A DNA stretch of 64,000 nucleotides from an uncultured Prevotellaceae bacterium (GTDB taxonomy: Bacteria; Bacteroidota; Bacteroidia; Bacteroidales; Muribaculaceae). The number at the start of each line of letters is the position of its first letter. Positions within the stretch are counted from its first letter, which is position 1. The notes beneath the pieces were generated by a model. That model had not been told where the DNA came from and did not search any database. It saw only the letters and a program-made list of their open reading frames with translations. The stretch spans positions 1-64,000 of the forward strand of contig ONGE01000009.1 of assembly GCA_900317325.1 (NCBI GenBank), in the 5' to 3' direction. Made by a program: the position numbers and the translations under genes. Shown one piece after another: positions 7,596 through 17,077 of the stretch.

Positions 7596-9587
7596 ATGAA
7601 AACCATACGACTGACATTCTTAGGAATGATGTTGTGCCTGGCATCAGTGGCCTTGGCACAGACGCCGGAACCCAACCTCAAGTGGGGAAAACCCACTGAC
7701 GCAGAACTGAATATGACAACCTATGCTCCCGACCCCGAGGCCGAGGCCGTGGTGCTGTGCAGCCAGACTGAGTTGAGGTTTGACTTGTCCTCTGGCTCAT
7801 TCAAATTGAACACATATACCAAGAAACGCATCAAGATCCTTAAGGAAGAAGGGAAAGACCATGCCAATGGTGGCATCTCTTATATCTACAACGGGCATCG
7901 CTCGGGACAATGCGAGATTTTGGCAAAGCTCAAAGCGACAGCCTACAATAAGGTCAACGGAAAGTTGGTCAAGACCAAAATGGAGAGCGACATGGTCAAT
8001 CATGAGGATGTGACCCAAATGCTCCGCTTGACCAAATTCACTGTACCGCAGGTCACTGTGGGCACAGTCATCGAGGTGGAATATGAGATCGACAGCGATT
8101 ATTTCTATGATATTGATGACTGGCAGGCACAGGAAGATATCCCTGTGATGTACACTTCGTTTGACGTGATTGTGCCTGGGTTTGTTTCTTTCCACATCGA
8201 TGAGCACGGTTCCCATCGCCTGGCACGCAAGATTGAACCCACCGACATGAGCATGGATGTAGGTTATGATAAAGGCATCCTGCAATGCAGCGGTACGCAT
8301 TATTGGTTTATCGGCCACAACTTGCCGGCACTGCGCAAAGAGAAACTGCTCTATGCCCCTCTGTCCTATGGGCAGCATATAACAATGGAGTTGAACGCCA
8401 TCCAGATACCTGGGCGTGAGGCAAAATACTACACTTCGGACTGGAACAATGTGGACAAGAGCCTACTTGACGATCATGAGTTCGGTGGGCGGCTTGGCAA
8501 TAATCCTCTCAAAGCCGAAATGCAAAAGGCAGATGTGGCCAGCATCAGTGACCCCAAAGAGCGCATCATGGCCATCTACCGCCTGCTTAAGGATCGTGTC
8601 AAGTGGAACGAGAAATACACCCTCTATGCCGAGAGCGCTGACACGGTGCTCATGGAGGGCTCGGGCAGCAACGCCAGCATCAACTTCATCCTGATCAATA
8701 TGCTCAGGGATGCCGGATTTGAAGCTTATCCTGCTGTGATGCGGTCGCGCAACAAGGGGTTCTTGGCGATTAAGCGTGCCACTATCAAAGAGTTCAACAC
8801 CTTTGTCGTGGCTATCAAGGTGGGTGACAAGTATTCCTACCTGGATGGCTCGATCGAGGACGGTTGGCTCGATGTCCTGCCCGACCATCTGCTGGTTGAC
8901 CGCGCACGCATCGTGAGCAAGGACAAACAGGCCGAATGGGTCGACCTGAGGGGGGTGTCGGAATCCAAATCACGAAGCATGATCAGTGGTGAACTCCAAG
9001 CCGATGGAACCTTGCAGGCCGACATTCAGACGAAATATACGGGTCTGGAGGCTGCCTCGCTGCGGCATGATTTCCGCATGGCCACCGACAGCGCCACTTT
9101 TGTATCGAAACTGGCTCAGGAACTCAACTGCGAAATCGAATCCCTCTCACTGACCAACCATCACGGACTGGGACCTGAAGCGGAGCGTAACATGCACGTG
9201 ACCAAGCAGTACGATGCCGCGGGCGACATGATCTACCTCAACCCGTGGGTGATGACTGTGATGAGCGAGAACCCGCTGACCGAGGAGAAACGCACGTTGC
9301 CCGTCGAGTTCCCGTATCTCTACGCCGAAAACCTGACCTCAGAAATCACCCTTCCTGAGGGCTATGTGGTTGACGAGCTACCTAAATCGCTGATGATTAA
9401 GAGTAAAGATGGCAAGCTAAGCTGCGCCATCGCTTCGACTACCGATGGCTCGACGCTTTCATCAACGTGTCAGATACAGATTGGCAGGCTTCTCTTCACT
9501 CCCGAGGAGTACCCCTTCGTGAAAAACTTCCTGGACGAGGTGTACAAGCGACTGCAAGATGTCATTGTCATCAAGAAAGCGCCATGA
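7596..9587 (+). CDS. DUF3857/transglutaminase-like protein, catalytic residues lost (copy 1)
   Basis: 663 residues with a signal peptide (1-21, SVALAQ). DUF3857 spans about 45-230, a transglutaminase-like fold about 315-425, and a beta-rich DUF3858-like end about 560-660. In the fold, the segment GSGSNASINFILINMLRDAG (355-374) aligns with the active-site helix of transglutaminases, but Asn359 takes the place of the catalytic Cys and NTFVV (401-405) the place of the His; Asp417 in YLDG remains. So it is probably not an active enzyme but a periplasmic or surface binding protein. This loss is frequent in Bacteroidota members of the family. It is about 85-90% identical by eye to the next gene. 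Its stop overlaps an ATG that now leads nowhere (see 9584). Confidence 0.85.
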   Translation: MKTIRLTFLGMMLCLASVALAQTPEPNLKWGKPTDAELNMTTYAPDPEAEAVVLCSQTELRFDLSSGSFKLNTYTKKRIKILKEEGKDHANGGISYIYNGHRSGQCEILAKLKATAYNKVNGKLVKTKMESDMVNHEDVTQMLRLTKFTVPQVTVGTVIEVEYEIDSDYFYDIDDWQAQEDIPVMYTSFDVIVPGFVSFHIDEHGSHRLARKIEPTDMSMDVGYDKGILQCSGTHYWFIGHNLPALRKEKLLYAPLSYGQHITMELNAIQIPGREAKYYTSDWNNVDKSLLDDHEFGGRLGNNPLKAEMQKADVASISDPKERIMAIYRLLKDRVKWNEKYTLYAESADTVLMEGSGSNASINFILINMLRDAGFEAYPAVMRSRNKGFLAIKRATIKEFNTFVVAIKVGDKYSYLDGSIEDGWLDVLPDHLLVDRARIVSKDKQAEWVDLRGVSESKSRSMISGELQADGTLQADIQTKYTGLEAASLRHDFRMATDSATFVSKLAQELNCEIESLSLTNHHGLGPEAERNMHVTKQYDAAGDMIYLNPWVMTVMSENPLTEEKRTLPVEFPYLYAENLTSEITLPEGYVVDELPKSLMIKSKDGKLSCAIASTTDGSTLSSTCQIQIGRLLFTPEEYPFVKNFLDEVYKRLQDVIVIKKAP

Positions 9588-9610
9588 GGCAGCTGTTTTT
9601 CATACCTCTC
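9584..9610 (+). pseudogene. 5' remnant of a third-gene paralogue
   Basis: At the end of copy 1 the ATGA overlap is kept, and the following 24 bases match the start of the gene at 11717 at 16 of 24 positions (MRQLFFIP against MRPLITIL). After this the similarity stops and the frame soon closes at 9668. The simplest reading is that copy 1 once had the same translationally coupled partner as copy 2 and that this partner was deleted. Confidence 0.45.
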
Positions 9611-9686
9611 CACCAGAAAACGCCTCCACTGTCTTGTCCCGCATTTCAAGGCATGGCCTCGAACCCCTAGCATAATTTTTCATGAT

Positions 9687-9720
9687 TTGCTAGGTTTTTC
9701 CGTTATTTTAGCTAAATTTG
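9687..9720 (+). promoter_or_regulatory. Promoter of the second DUF3857 gene
   Basis: TAAATTTG at 9713-9720 is a good -7 element; the nearest TTG (9687-9689) lies 23 bases upstream, longer than usual. It places the start near 9727 and supports ATG 9744 over the earlier in-frame TTG at 9687. Confidence 0.5.
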
Positions 9721-9743
9721 CAATATGTTTAAATCTGAATAAT

Positions 9744-11720
9744 ATGAAGACCATTCAATTGACACTATTAGGATCGATGTTGTGCCTGGTATCAGTGGCC
9801 ATGGCACAGACGCCGGAACCCAATCTCAAGTGGGGAAAGCCCACTGACGCAGAGCTGAACATGACAACCTATGCCCCCGACCCCGATGCCGAGGCCGTGG
9901 TGCTGTGTAGTCAAACCGAGCTGAGGTATGACTTGTCCTCTGGCTCATTCAAATTGAACACATATACAAAGAAACGCATCAAGATCCTTAAGGAAGATGG
10001 GAAAGACCATGCCAATGGTGGCATCTCTTATATCTACAATGGGCATCGATCAGGACAATGCGAGATTTTGGCAAAGCTCAAAGCGACAGCCTTCAATATG
10101 GTCGATGGCAAGTTGGTCAAGACCAAAATGGAGGGTGACATGGTCAATCATGAGGATGTGACCAAAACGCTCCGTTTGACCAAATTCACTGTACCTCAGG
10201 TAACCGTGGGTACCGTCATCGAGGTGGAATATGAGATCGACAGCGATTATTTCTATGATATTGATGACTGGCAGGCACAGGAAGATATCCCGGTCATGTA
10301 CACCTCGTTTGACGTGACTGTGCCTGAGTATTTTTCCTTTAACGTCGATGAGCGCGGTTTCCATCCTCTGGAACGAAAGATTGAAGGCACCAATATGACG
10401 ATTGCGGGAGGTTTGCAATGTAGCGGTACACGTTATCAGTTTGTCGGCCGCAATTTGCCGGCCCTGCGTGACAAGAAACTGCTCTATGCCCCTCTGTCCT
10501 ATGGGCAGCGTGTGTCCATGGAGTTGAGTGCCATCCAGATACCTGGAATCATGTCCAAATATTTCTCTACCGACTGGAACGATGTGGACAAGGGCCTGCT
10601 GGACGATGACGACTTCGGTGGCCGATTGGGCAAGAACCCGCTCAAGACCGAGATGCAAGAGGCAGGTGTAGCCAGCATCAGCGACCCCAAGGAGCGCATC
10701 ATGGCCATCTACCGTCTGCTCAAGGATCGTGTCAAGTGGAACGAGAAGTATGCCCTCTATTCCGAGAGCGCAAGTAAGGTGCTCAAGGAACGCTCGGGCA
10801 GCAACGCCAGCATCAACTTCATCCTGATCAACATGCTCAGGGATGCCGGATTTGAAGCTTATCCTGCTGTGATGCGGTCGCGCGACAATGGATTCCTGAC
10901 TGTCACACGTGCCACGGCTAAAGAGCTTAACACCTTTGTCGTGGCAATCAAGGTGGGTGACAAGTATTCCTACCTGGATGGCTCAATCGAGGACGGTTGG
11001 CTCGATGTCCTGCCCGACCATCTGCTGGTTGACCGCGCACGCATCGTGAGCAAGGACAAACAGTCCGAATGGGTCAACTTGATGGGTGTGTCGGAATCCA
11101 AATCACGGAGCATGGTCAAGGGCGAACTCCAAGCCGATGGCACATTACAGGCCGACATTCAGACGAAATATACGGGTCTGGAGGCTGCCTCGCTGCGGCA
11201 TGATTTCCGCATGGCCACCGACAGCGCCACCTTTGTTTCGGAACTTGCTCAGGAACTCAACTGCGAAATCGAATCCCTCTCACTGACCAACCATCACGGC
11301 TTGGGACCTGATGTGGAGCGGAACATGCACGTGACCAAGCAGTGCGATGCAGCAGGCGACATGATCTACCTCAACCCGTGGGTGCTGACTTTGATGAGTG
11401 AGAACCCGTTGACCGATGAGAAACGCACGTTGCCCGTCGAGTTCCCGTATCTCTACACCGACAACCTGACCTCAGTCATCACCCTTCCTGAGGGCTATGT
11501 GGTGGAGGAGTTACCTCAATCGCTGATGATAAAGAGTGAAGACGGCAAGCTGAGCTGCGTCATCGCTTCGAGTGCCGATGGCTCGATGCTATCGTCAAGA
11601 TGTCAGATACAGGTCAGCAAGCTTTTCTTCTCTCCCGACGAGTACCCCTTTGTGAAAAGCTTCCTGGAAGAGATATACAAGCGACTGCAAGATGTCATCG
11701 TTATCAAGAAAGTTTCATGA
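9744..11720 (+). CDS. DUF3857/transglutaminase-like protein, catalytic residues lost (copy 2)
   Basis: 658 residues with signal peptide MKTIQLTLLGSMLCLVSVAM-AQ. Same architecture as the upstream copy: DUF3857, transglutaminase-like fold, beta-rich end. The active-site helix again reads GSGSNASINFILI, with Asn for Cys, and NTFVV for His, so both copies share the loss and it predates the duplication. Differences cluster in residues about 195-240, where copy 2 is five residues shorter. The stop codon TGA overlaps the start ATG of the next gene (ATGA), so translation of the pair is probably coupled. ATG 9744 is chosen because upstream in-frame codons overlap the promoter. Confidence 0.87.
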   Translation: MKTIQLTLLGSMLCLVSVAMAQTPEPNLKWGKPTDAELNMTTYAPDPDAEAVVLCSQTELRYDLSSGSFKLNTYTKKRIKILKEDGKDHANGGISYIYNGHRSGQCEILAKLKATAFNMVDGKLVKTKMEGDMVNHEDVTKTLRLTKFTVPQVTVGTVIEVEYEIDSDYFYDIDDWQAQEDIPVMYTSFDVTVPEYFSFNVDERGFHPLERKIEGTNMTIAGGLQCSGTRYQFVGRNLPALRDKKLLYAPLSYGQRVSMELSAIQIPGIMSKYFSTDWNDVDKGLLDDDDFGGRLGKNPLKTEMQEAGVASISDPKERIMAIYRLLKDRVKWNEKYALYSESASKVLKERSGSNASINFILINMLRDAGFEAYPAVMRSRDNGFLTVTRATAKELNTFVVAIKVGDKYSYLDGSIEDGWLDVLPDHLLVDRARIVSKDKQSEWVNLMGVSESKSRSMVKGELQADGTLQADIQTKYTGLEAASLRHDFRMATDSATFVSELAQELNCEIESLSLTNHHGLGPDVERNMHVTKQCDAAGDMIYLNPWVLTLMSENPLTDEKRTLPVEFPYLYTDNLTSVITLPEGYVVEELPQSLMIKSEDGKLSCVIASSADGSMLSSRCQIQVSKLFFSPDEYPFVKSFLEEIYKRLQDVIVIKKVS

Positions 11721-13573
11721 GACCACTGATTACCATACTCCTGTTGCTGACGTGTGTGCTGCCTGCCGCATCTCAGACGGTCGATGCCGTCGTCGTGCAA
11801 TCGACCACCGAGGTTGACTGCCGCGACATGCGCAACACCCGCATCAGCGAGCAGCGCATCTACCGCCTGCTCAATGAGCGGGCCAGCGACATGGCGCACT
11901 TTGCGGTAGGATGCAACAAGTGGGAGAAGTTGACCGACTTCAGCGGTCAGGTAACCGATGCCACTGGCAAGGTGATTCGCAAGTTCAAGAAAAGCGAACT
12001 CAAGCGCAGTGACCTGAGCAGTGGCTTTGCCGAGGACTTCTATTCCCTCTCGCTCGGTTACACGCCGTCCAATTATCCCATTACCATTGAATTCAACTGG
12101 GTGACAGAGGGCAATTCCGGCAATTTCGGTTTTCCGACCTTTGCGCCCGTCGAAGCCTACAACACCCAGGTGGAACACGCCAGCTATGTGCTCACGGCGC
12201 CAGCCGATATGGCTTGCCGCCATCTGTGCCTCAACACGGCGACACAGGTAACACAGAGCACTTTGAAAGATGGACGTATCCGCTATGAGGCCCACATGGA
12301 CAACCTGCCCGCTATCGATAGTGAGCCCTATTCGCCCCCTGCTCGCGAGACCGTGCCGCTGATCCTGTGGGCACCGGGCAAGTTCGAGTTCCATGGTGTG
12401 AAGGGTGACATGTCCACATGGCAAAGTTTAGGGGCCTGGAACCAGTCTTTGCGCACTGGGCGGCTAGATCTGACTCCCGAATTCAAGGCACAGCTGCACG
12501 CCATGACCGACACCTGCCGCACCGACCGCAGCAAGGTGGAGGTCATCTACAATTACTTGGCCCAAACCACGCGCTATGTGAGCATCCAATTAGGCCTCGG
12601 CGGATGGCAGCCGTTTCCTGCCAGCGAGGTGTGCCGCACCGGGTTCGGCGATTGCAAGGGTCTGACCAATTACATGTGTGCCATGTTGAACGAGGTGGGT
12701 GTTCCTGCCAACTACGTGGTCATCAGGAGTGGCCAGCACAACCTCGTCACGGAGTTCCCGTCCAACCAGTTCAATCACGCCATCGCTCAGGTGCCGTTGC
12801 CGGGCGACACACTATGGGTAGAGTGTACAGGTTCGGCTCATGTGCCACTGGGATATGTGCATGAAAGCATTGCCGGCAACAATGCGCTGTTGATTGACAA
12901 TGACGGCGGGCATCTGGTCAAACTGCCCAATTATTCTCCCGAGCAGAATGTTTCATGCAATCGGGCGCAGGTCTCGCTGCAAGCCGATGGCAGTGCCACG
13001 ATCGATGTTGACATGCGATATGAGTTCCGGCAATACGAGGACATGTTGCCGCTGATGACGCGCACCGAGCAGCAGCGTCGCGACGCCATGCTCGAGGAGC
13101 TCAACCTGTCGGCGGTCACGCTTGGTGACTTCACCGTCACCGAGCACAAGGATAGCTATGCCACGCCACACATCGATGTGACCATGCAGCTCAATACACG
13201 CAAACTGGCTAACATCACCGGCTCACGCATGTTTGTCCCGGTAGGACTCTTCCACAAGGTGACAGTGCCGCGGGCATTGCAGCAGCGTGTGAAACCCGTC
13301 AATATCACCTATGGCTATGTAGATATCGACACTGTGGTGGTTTCCATTCCCGAGGGCTTTGTGATTGAAACCTTACCACAGCCGGTCAACGAAGTGACAA
13401 GCCTTGGCGAATTATCGCTGACCTCCGAGGCCAGTGACAACACAGTCACCATTGTCACCCGCCTGCTGATGCGTGACGGCAACTATCCTGCCAGCGAATA
13501 CGACACCTTGCGCACCTTCAAGACAGCCGTCAAGAAGGCCTACGAGCAACGCATTGTCCTGCGTCGAAAGTGA
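11717..13573 (+). CDS. DUF3857 and transglutaminase domain protein, catalytic Cys present
   Basis: 618 residues from ATG 11717, which overlaps the preceding stop by ATGA and is followed by a typical signal peptide (MRPLITILLLLTCVLPAASQ). DUF3857 covers about 30-230. The transglutaminase part keeps Cys313 in FGDCKGLTNYMCAML and His354 in FNHAIAQV; the third position reads WVECT with Glu369 where Asp is usual. It could therefore be active, perhaps as a periplasmic peptidase or cross-linking enzyme, with the inactive upstream protein as partner. Substrate unknown. It is only distantly related to the two upstream copies. Confidence 0.87.
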   Translation: MRPLITILLLLTCVLPAASQTVDAVVVQSTTEVDCRDMRNTRISEQRIYRLLNERASDMAHFAVGCNKWEKLTDFSGQVTDATGKVIRKFKKSELKRSDLSSGFAEDFYSLSLGYTPSNYPITIEFNWVTEGNSGNFGFPTFAPVEAYNTQVEHASYVLTAPADMACRHLCLNTATQVTQSTLKDGRIRYEAHMDNLPAIDSEPYSPPARETVPLILWAPGKFEFHGVKGDMSTWQSLGAWNQSLRTGRLDLTPEFKAQLHAMTDTCRTDRSKVEVIYNYLAQTTRYVSIQLGLGGWQPFPASEVCRTGFGDCKGLTNYMCAMLNEVGVPANYVVIRSGQHNLVTEFPSNQFNHAIAQVPLPGDTLWVECTGSAHVPLGYVHESIAGNNALLIDNDGGHLVKLPNYSPEQNVSCNRAQVSLQADGSATIDVDMRYEFRQYEDMLPLMTRTEQQRRDAMLEELNLSAVTLGDFTVTEHKDSYATPHIDVTMQLNTRKLANITGSRMFVPVGLFHKVTVPRALQQRVKPVNITYGYVDIDTVVVSIPEGFVIETLPQPVNEVTSLGELSLTSEASDNTVTIVTRLLMRDGNYPASEYDTLRTFKTAVKKAYEQRIVLRRK

Positions 13574-13683
13574 CTTATCACACATTGTGGTGACAAGCAC
13601 CGCTGCTCCATATAAAAAGAAAACAATCAATAACTCGTTGGCGCAATTATCTGAATATGTAGAGTCTGCGTGAGAATGTAGAG

Positions 13684-13709
13684 GTGACTAACTGATGGCA
13701 AAAACGCCC
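13684..13709 (+). repeat. Short dispersed repeat, copy 1
   Basis: GTGACTAACTGATGGCAAA then AACGCCC. A near-identical sequence (GTGACTAACTGATAGCAAA then CACGCCC) lies at 59824-59849. Both are in gene-free DNA after a rightward gene. Confidence 0.6.
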
Positions 13710-13730
13710 TTCGGGCGGTCATTTGAATAA

Positions 13731-13860
13731 CCGCGGGTAATGCAAAGCGCTGAGCAGTAGCGAAGTGGTTTGCATCACCCACGGGAGAGCAATACAATCC
13801 TCGTCGCTGGAGGCGACTCCAACTGTGTCACTCCAAGATGGAGAGGTTGCCTTCAGCGAC
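13731..13860. repeat. Pair of large imperfect hairpins
   Basis: First hairpin: 14 of 16 arm positions are complementary and the two exceptions become G-U pairs in minus-strand RNA. Second hairpin: 13 of 16 are Watson-Crick and the other three are G-U pairs in plus-strand RNA. The retained pairing despite base changes suggests selection on structure or a palindromic mobile repeat unit. No T-run follows either stem. Confidence 0.55.
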
Positions 13861-13952
13861 GGGTCACGGTTCATAGCAAAAACTGGATTCTTTAATTCCA
13901 CCAACAGGTAATCAATACAATAATTACAATAAATGGAAATTCCAATTCCAAC

Positions 13953-15272
13953 ATGATCATGAAAAAGATACTTTATGTGATGCTTGTGGGGCTTTTAGCC
14001 GCGTTGTCACCTAAAGCTCACGCCTTTGAGGTTAACGGAATATATTACGGTATCAATTCCGATAGCACGACGGTATTTGTCACCTATGGGCCGAATAAAT
14101 ATCGCGGAGATATCACAATTCCCAACACAGTTGTATATGAAGGAAAGACCTATACAATATCTGCGATAGGTCATAGTGCTTTTAGTGGCTGTAATGACTT
14201 GACCCGTGTTATTATGGGTAATACTATTAGTTTTATCGGTTCTGATGCGTTTTCTGGTTGCAGGAGCCTAAGAGCAGTCACCATTGGCCAGTCGGTGAGA
14301 ACGATTGGCAATTTCGCATTCTATGGATGCTCAGCATTAACCGAGATCATCATTCCTGATAATGTCACCTCCATCGGCCAAAGTATCTGTTCCTATTGCA
14401 CCAGCTTGAATTCGGCAACCATTGGCGATGGGGCTACGGGCATTGGATACCAAGCTTTCATTAATTGCCGCCAGCTCAATGAGATCTCAATCGGGAAAAA
14501 CGTTGCTTATATTGGAGATGAGGCCTTCTTGAACTGCACTGGTTTGACGAAGGTCAACATTAAGGATTTGGCCGCATGGTGCCTCATTGATTTTGAGGGC
14601 AGCGCAGTTGCCAATCCTCTTTGCTATGCCCATCATCTTTTCCTGGATGGCCAGGAAATAAAAGACCTTATCATCCCTGAAACCATCACTCAGATACGCA
14701 ACTTCACCTTCAACGGAGGCAGTGGATTCACGAGTGTTGATTTGGGCAATGTCACCTCGATTGGCTGGGCGTCATTCTCTTTGTGTACGGGGCTGGAAAC
14801 AATCAACTTCGGGAGATCGCTCACCACCATCGGGAACTCCGCATTCAGCAGCTGCACTGGCTTGAAGAGCCTGAAGTTTCCACGCTCTTTGACCTCAATC
14901 GGGTCTTACGCCTTTGAAGATTGCGATAGTTTGACCAGTGTACGATGCTTATCTATTATTCCACCTGAATTGCAAGACGGGAACACATTCAGTTACAACT
15001 GCCTCCTAAAAGCGACACTCACCGTTCCAAAGAATTCCATCAGCAACTACACAGCCAAATGGTGCGAATGGAGGGCATTCAGGCATATCGTTGAATCGCA
15101 ATTCTATGAGTGTGATGTGAATTGCGACGGAGAAGTTAACATCGCTGATATCAACATGATAGTTGATGCCATCATATCGGGACAGACCGATGATATCTAT
15201 GACGTGAACTATGACGGCGAAATCAACATCGCCGACATCAATGAGATTGTCCACATGATTCTGGCAATCTGA
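13953..15272 (+). CDS. Secreted BspA-like leucine-rich repeat protein with dockerin-like end
   Basis: 439 residues; a second in-frame ATG at 13959 gives the more usual MKKILYVML start. Signal peptide ends near AHA-FEV. Residues about 60-340 are 23-residue LRR_5 repeats of the form L-T-x-V-x-I-x-x-x-V-x-x-I-G-x-x-A-F-x-x-C, interrupted around 205-250 by a longer segment (AAWCLIDFEGSAVANPLCY). The last 60 residues hold two dockerin-like repeats, CDVNCDGEVNIADINMIV and YDVNYDGEINIADINEIV. BspA-type proteins bind host or microbial surface ligands; the ligand here is unknown. Convergent with the regulator gene, 71 bases apart. Confidence 0.9.
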   Translation: MIMKKILYVMLVGLLAALSPKAHAFEVNGIYYGINSDSTTVFVTYGPNKYRGDITIPNTVVYEGKTYTISAIGHSAFSGCNDLTRVIMGNTISFIGSDAFSGCRSLRAVTIGQSVRTIGNFAFYGCSALTEIIIPDNVTSIGQSICSYCTSLNSATIGDGATGIGYQAFINCRQLNEISIGKNVAYIGDEAFLNCTGLTKVNIKDLAAWCLIDFEGSAVANPLCYAHHLFLDGQEIKDLIIPETITQIRNFTFNGGSGFTSVDLGNVTSIGWASFSLCTGLETINFGRSLTTIGNSAFSSCTGLKSLKFPRSLTSIGSYAFEDCDSLTSVRCLSIIPPELQDGNTFSYNCLLKATLTVPKNSISNYTAKWCEWRAFRHIVESQFYECDVNCDGEVNIADINMIVDAIISGQTDDIYDVNYDGEINIADINEIVHMILAI

Positions 15273-15343
15273 TAACAAGACCCTGCTGCATGCTCTCATG
15301 TTGCCAGTCACAGTTATTGCCCTTCCCCGTACGACTAGGACAA

Positions 15344-17077
15344 CTACGAGTTTGAAGTGGATGGTATCCAGGTGGTGTGGCGACGGACAAACTCGTCAAG
15401 GTCTTTGACATTGAGTTTCTTGGCGATTGTTATTTTCTTGTTATAGACCGTGCCGATGCTCCTGTAGCCCATCGTCACCATGATCACTGTGCGTGAGAAA
15501 CCGCAGCAATAGAGCGCCAGCAGATTCAGTTCGCTATCGGTCAGCGTGCCGTCCGCCTCCTCTTGTGCCTTGACAAGCACATTATCGTGCAATTCATTGA
15601 CCAGGGACTGCAGATGCGACCAGTAATTGCTGTCATCGCTCACACCAGGCACCGTCATCATCTCCTTGAATTTCGCAGCAAACTTTTCGCTGTCGTATTG
15701 GTAGGACCATTCCATCAGTTGATGCACGGCACTGATTTGCTGGTTGATGATGGCACGCAGTTCGTCGCTCTGGCGCACCTTCCCCTCATCGTCCTGCCCT
15801 TGTGAATCAAGCCGCGCCTGCATCTGCTGCAGGCTGTGCAGCGAGCCGTCAAGGTCGGCCTTGAGCATCTCGACCTCATTCTGCCTCATCTTCAGTTGGT
15901 TCTTGTACCTCCAAACCAAGGAAGTCACCGCCAGCAACGCCAATGCCAACAAAGCAGCCAGCAGCAACGCTTCCTTCAGTCGCGATTCACTCCTCACCTG
16001 ATTCAGAACCGCCAATTGGTGGTCATATTCCTTCTCCACTTCCAGCAGGCGATGGTTCAAGCCATTGATGGTGACGGAATCGGCCATGGCATGTGCCAGC
16101 TGGATGTAGTTTTTGGACTTTTCCTCGTTTTTCCAGTATTGGTGCTCCAGTTCGGACATGAGCTCATAATAAAGGATGCTGTCGTTAGTGGCAGTGGCTT
16201 GAGGCGCATGCTTCAAATAGTACAAGGCAGAGTCTGGCTGCCCAAGGAGCATGTAGCACTTGACGAGGCGATAATGGGCTCGGGGATGGTCGATGATGGC
16301 TGGATCGGCCGATATCGCCTGCAACCCATATTCCTTGCCCAGCAAGTAATTGTGCTCCCTCACCAGATAATGCTCCGAGAGAAGGTAACGATTGGCAAAA
16401 GCATGGTACTGGTCACCTTGCTTCAGAGCCAACTTGATGGCGGCTTTCATACAGATGACGGCCGAGTCATGCTTTTCATCGATATTGCGATAGATGCCGC
16501 CGATGCTAGTGAGGCACACCAACTCATAATGTTTGTCCCCAATAGCCTTAAAAATAGGCATCGCCTCTTGGTATTTCTGCAGGGCGATGGTATTGGTGCC
16601 CACAACCTGTGACTGGTAAAGGGTGCCCAGCCTCAGTTTAGCGTAGGCTATCATGGAACTGTCAGTAGCAAGCGGCAGTGCTTCGGCTTGATGATAACTG
16701 TTGACCGCCTGCTCCAAGTTGCCCATGTCCTCATTGACGCACCCCTGGGCGACGAGCGCCTTCAGGTATTTCAAGTCATCACCCGACTTCTTGTAATAGC
16801 CGACGGCCTCATTAATCGCCGAGTCGCTGGTGCAGGGGACATAATTCTTGTACATCGCCATCGACAACAGCACGGCATGGTAGGCACGCTCTTCTTTACT
16901 CAACGGTTTGGTATCCATCTGCTGTAGCAAGGGCAATGCCTCTTTCTCCTGCTGATGATAGACCATCGAGTCAATGCGCGAGAGTTCCCGCATGTTGGCG
17001 CTGTCGTGGTGGCATCCCGCAATCATGAGGGCGAAAACTGCAATCAGTGGAATACAGATTTTCTTGATGTGTATCAT
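15344..17077 (-). CDS. Membrane-anchored TPR protein with LuxR-type HTH (regulator)
   Basis: 577 residues from ATG 17077; an upstream in-frame ATG (17116) adds 13 residues but 17077 gives a clean lipoprotein-type signal (IAVFALMIAGC). TPR-like repeats fill about 35-330 (for example AVNSYHQAEALP, ALYYLKHAP), then a transmembrane helix (about 368-390, ALLLAALLALALLAVTSLVW), a coiled-coil stretch, and a C-terminal LuxR-like helix-turn-helix (about 495-545, LTDSELNLLALYCCGFS to YNKKITIAKKL). This architecture is common in Bacteroidales and suggests a sensor whose cytoplasmic end binds DNA. It is divergent from the CotH-like gene; a repeated motif in front of that gene and of the LRR gene is a possible target. 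A TAATTTTG element (17150-17143) is a candidate -7. Confidence 0.82.
   Translation of the reverse strand: MIHIKKICIPLIAVFALMIAGCHHDSANMRELSRIDSMVYHQQEKEALPLLQQMDTKPLSKEERAYHAVLLSMAMYKNYVPCTSDSAINEAVGYYKKSGDDLKYLKALVAQGCVNEDMGNLEQAVNSYHQAEALPLATDSSMIAYAKLRLGTLYQSQVVGTNTIALQKYQEAMPIFKAIGDKHYELVCLTSIGGIYRNIDEKHDSAVICMKAAIKLALKQGDQYHAFANRYLLSEHYLVREHNYLLGKEYGLQAISADPAIIDHPRAHYRLVKCYMLLGQPDSALYYLKHAPQATATNDSILYYELMSELEHQYWKNEEKSKNYIQLAHAMADSVTINGLNHRLLEVEKEYDHQLAVLNQVRSESRLKEALLLAALLALALLAVTSLVWRYKNQLKMRQNEVEMLKADLDGSLHSLQQMQARLDSQGQDDEGKVRQSDELRAIINQQISAVHQLMEWSYQYDSEKFAAKFKEMMTVPGVSDDSNYWSHLQSLVNELHDNVLVKAQEEADGTLTDSELNLLALYCCGFSRTVIMVTMGYRSIGTVYNKKITIAKKLNVKDLDEFVRRHTTWIPSTSNS

Larger units (their letters stand above)
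13574..13952. other. Structured gene-free interval
   Basis: Holds a short sequence shared with 59824 (13684-13709), a CGCCC-TTC-GGGCG hairpin (13705-13717), a large hairpin with 16-base arms (13731-13746 and 13769-13784) containing an inner CGCT/AGCG stem, and a second large hairpin with 16-base arms (13803-13818 and 13845-13860) containing CTCCA-AGA-TGGAG. No clear promoter for the next gene was found. A 61-codon minus-strand frame across it is taken as a by-product. Confidence 0.65.

Noticed and set aside
13719-13904. 61-codon minus-strand frame in the hairpin region
   Set aside because: The sequence is better explained by paired hairpin arms; no start context or promoter. It might recur with the repeat, but coding is not supported.
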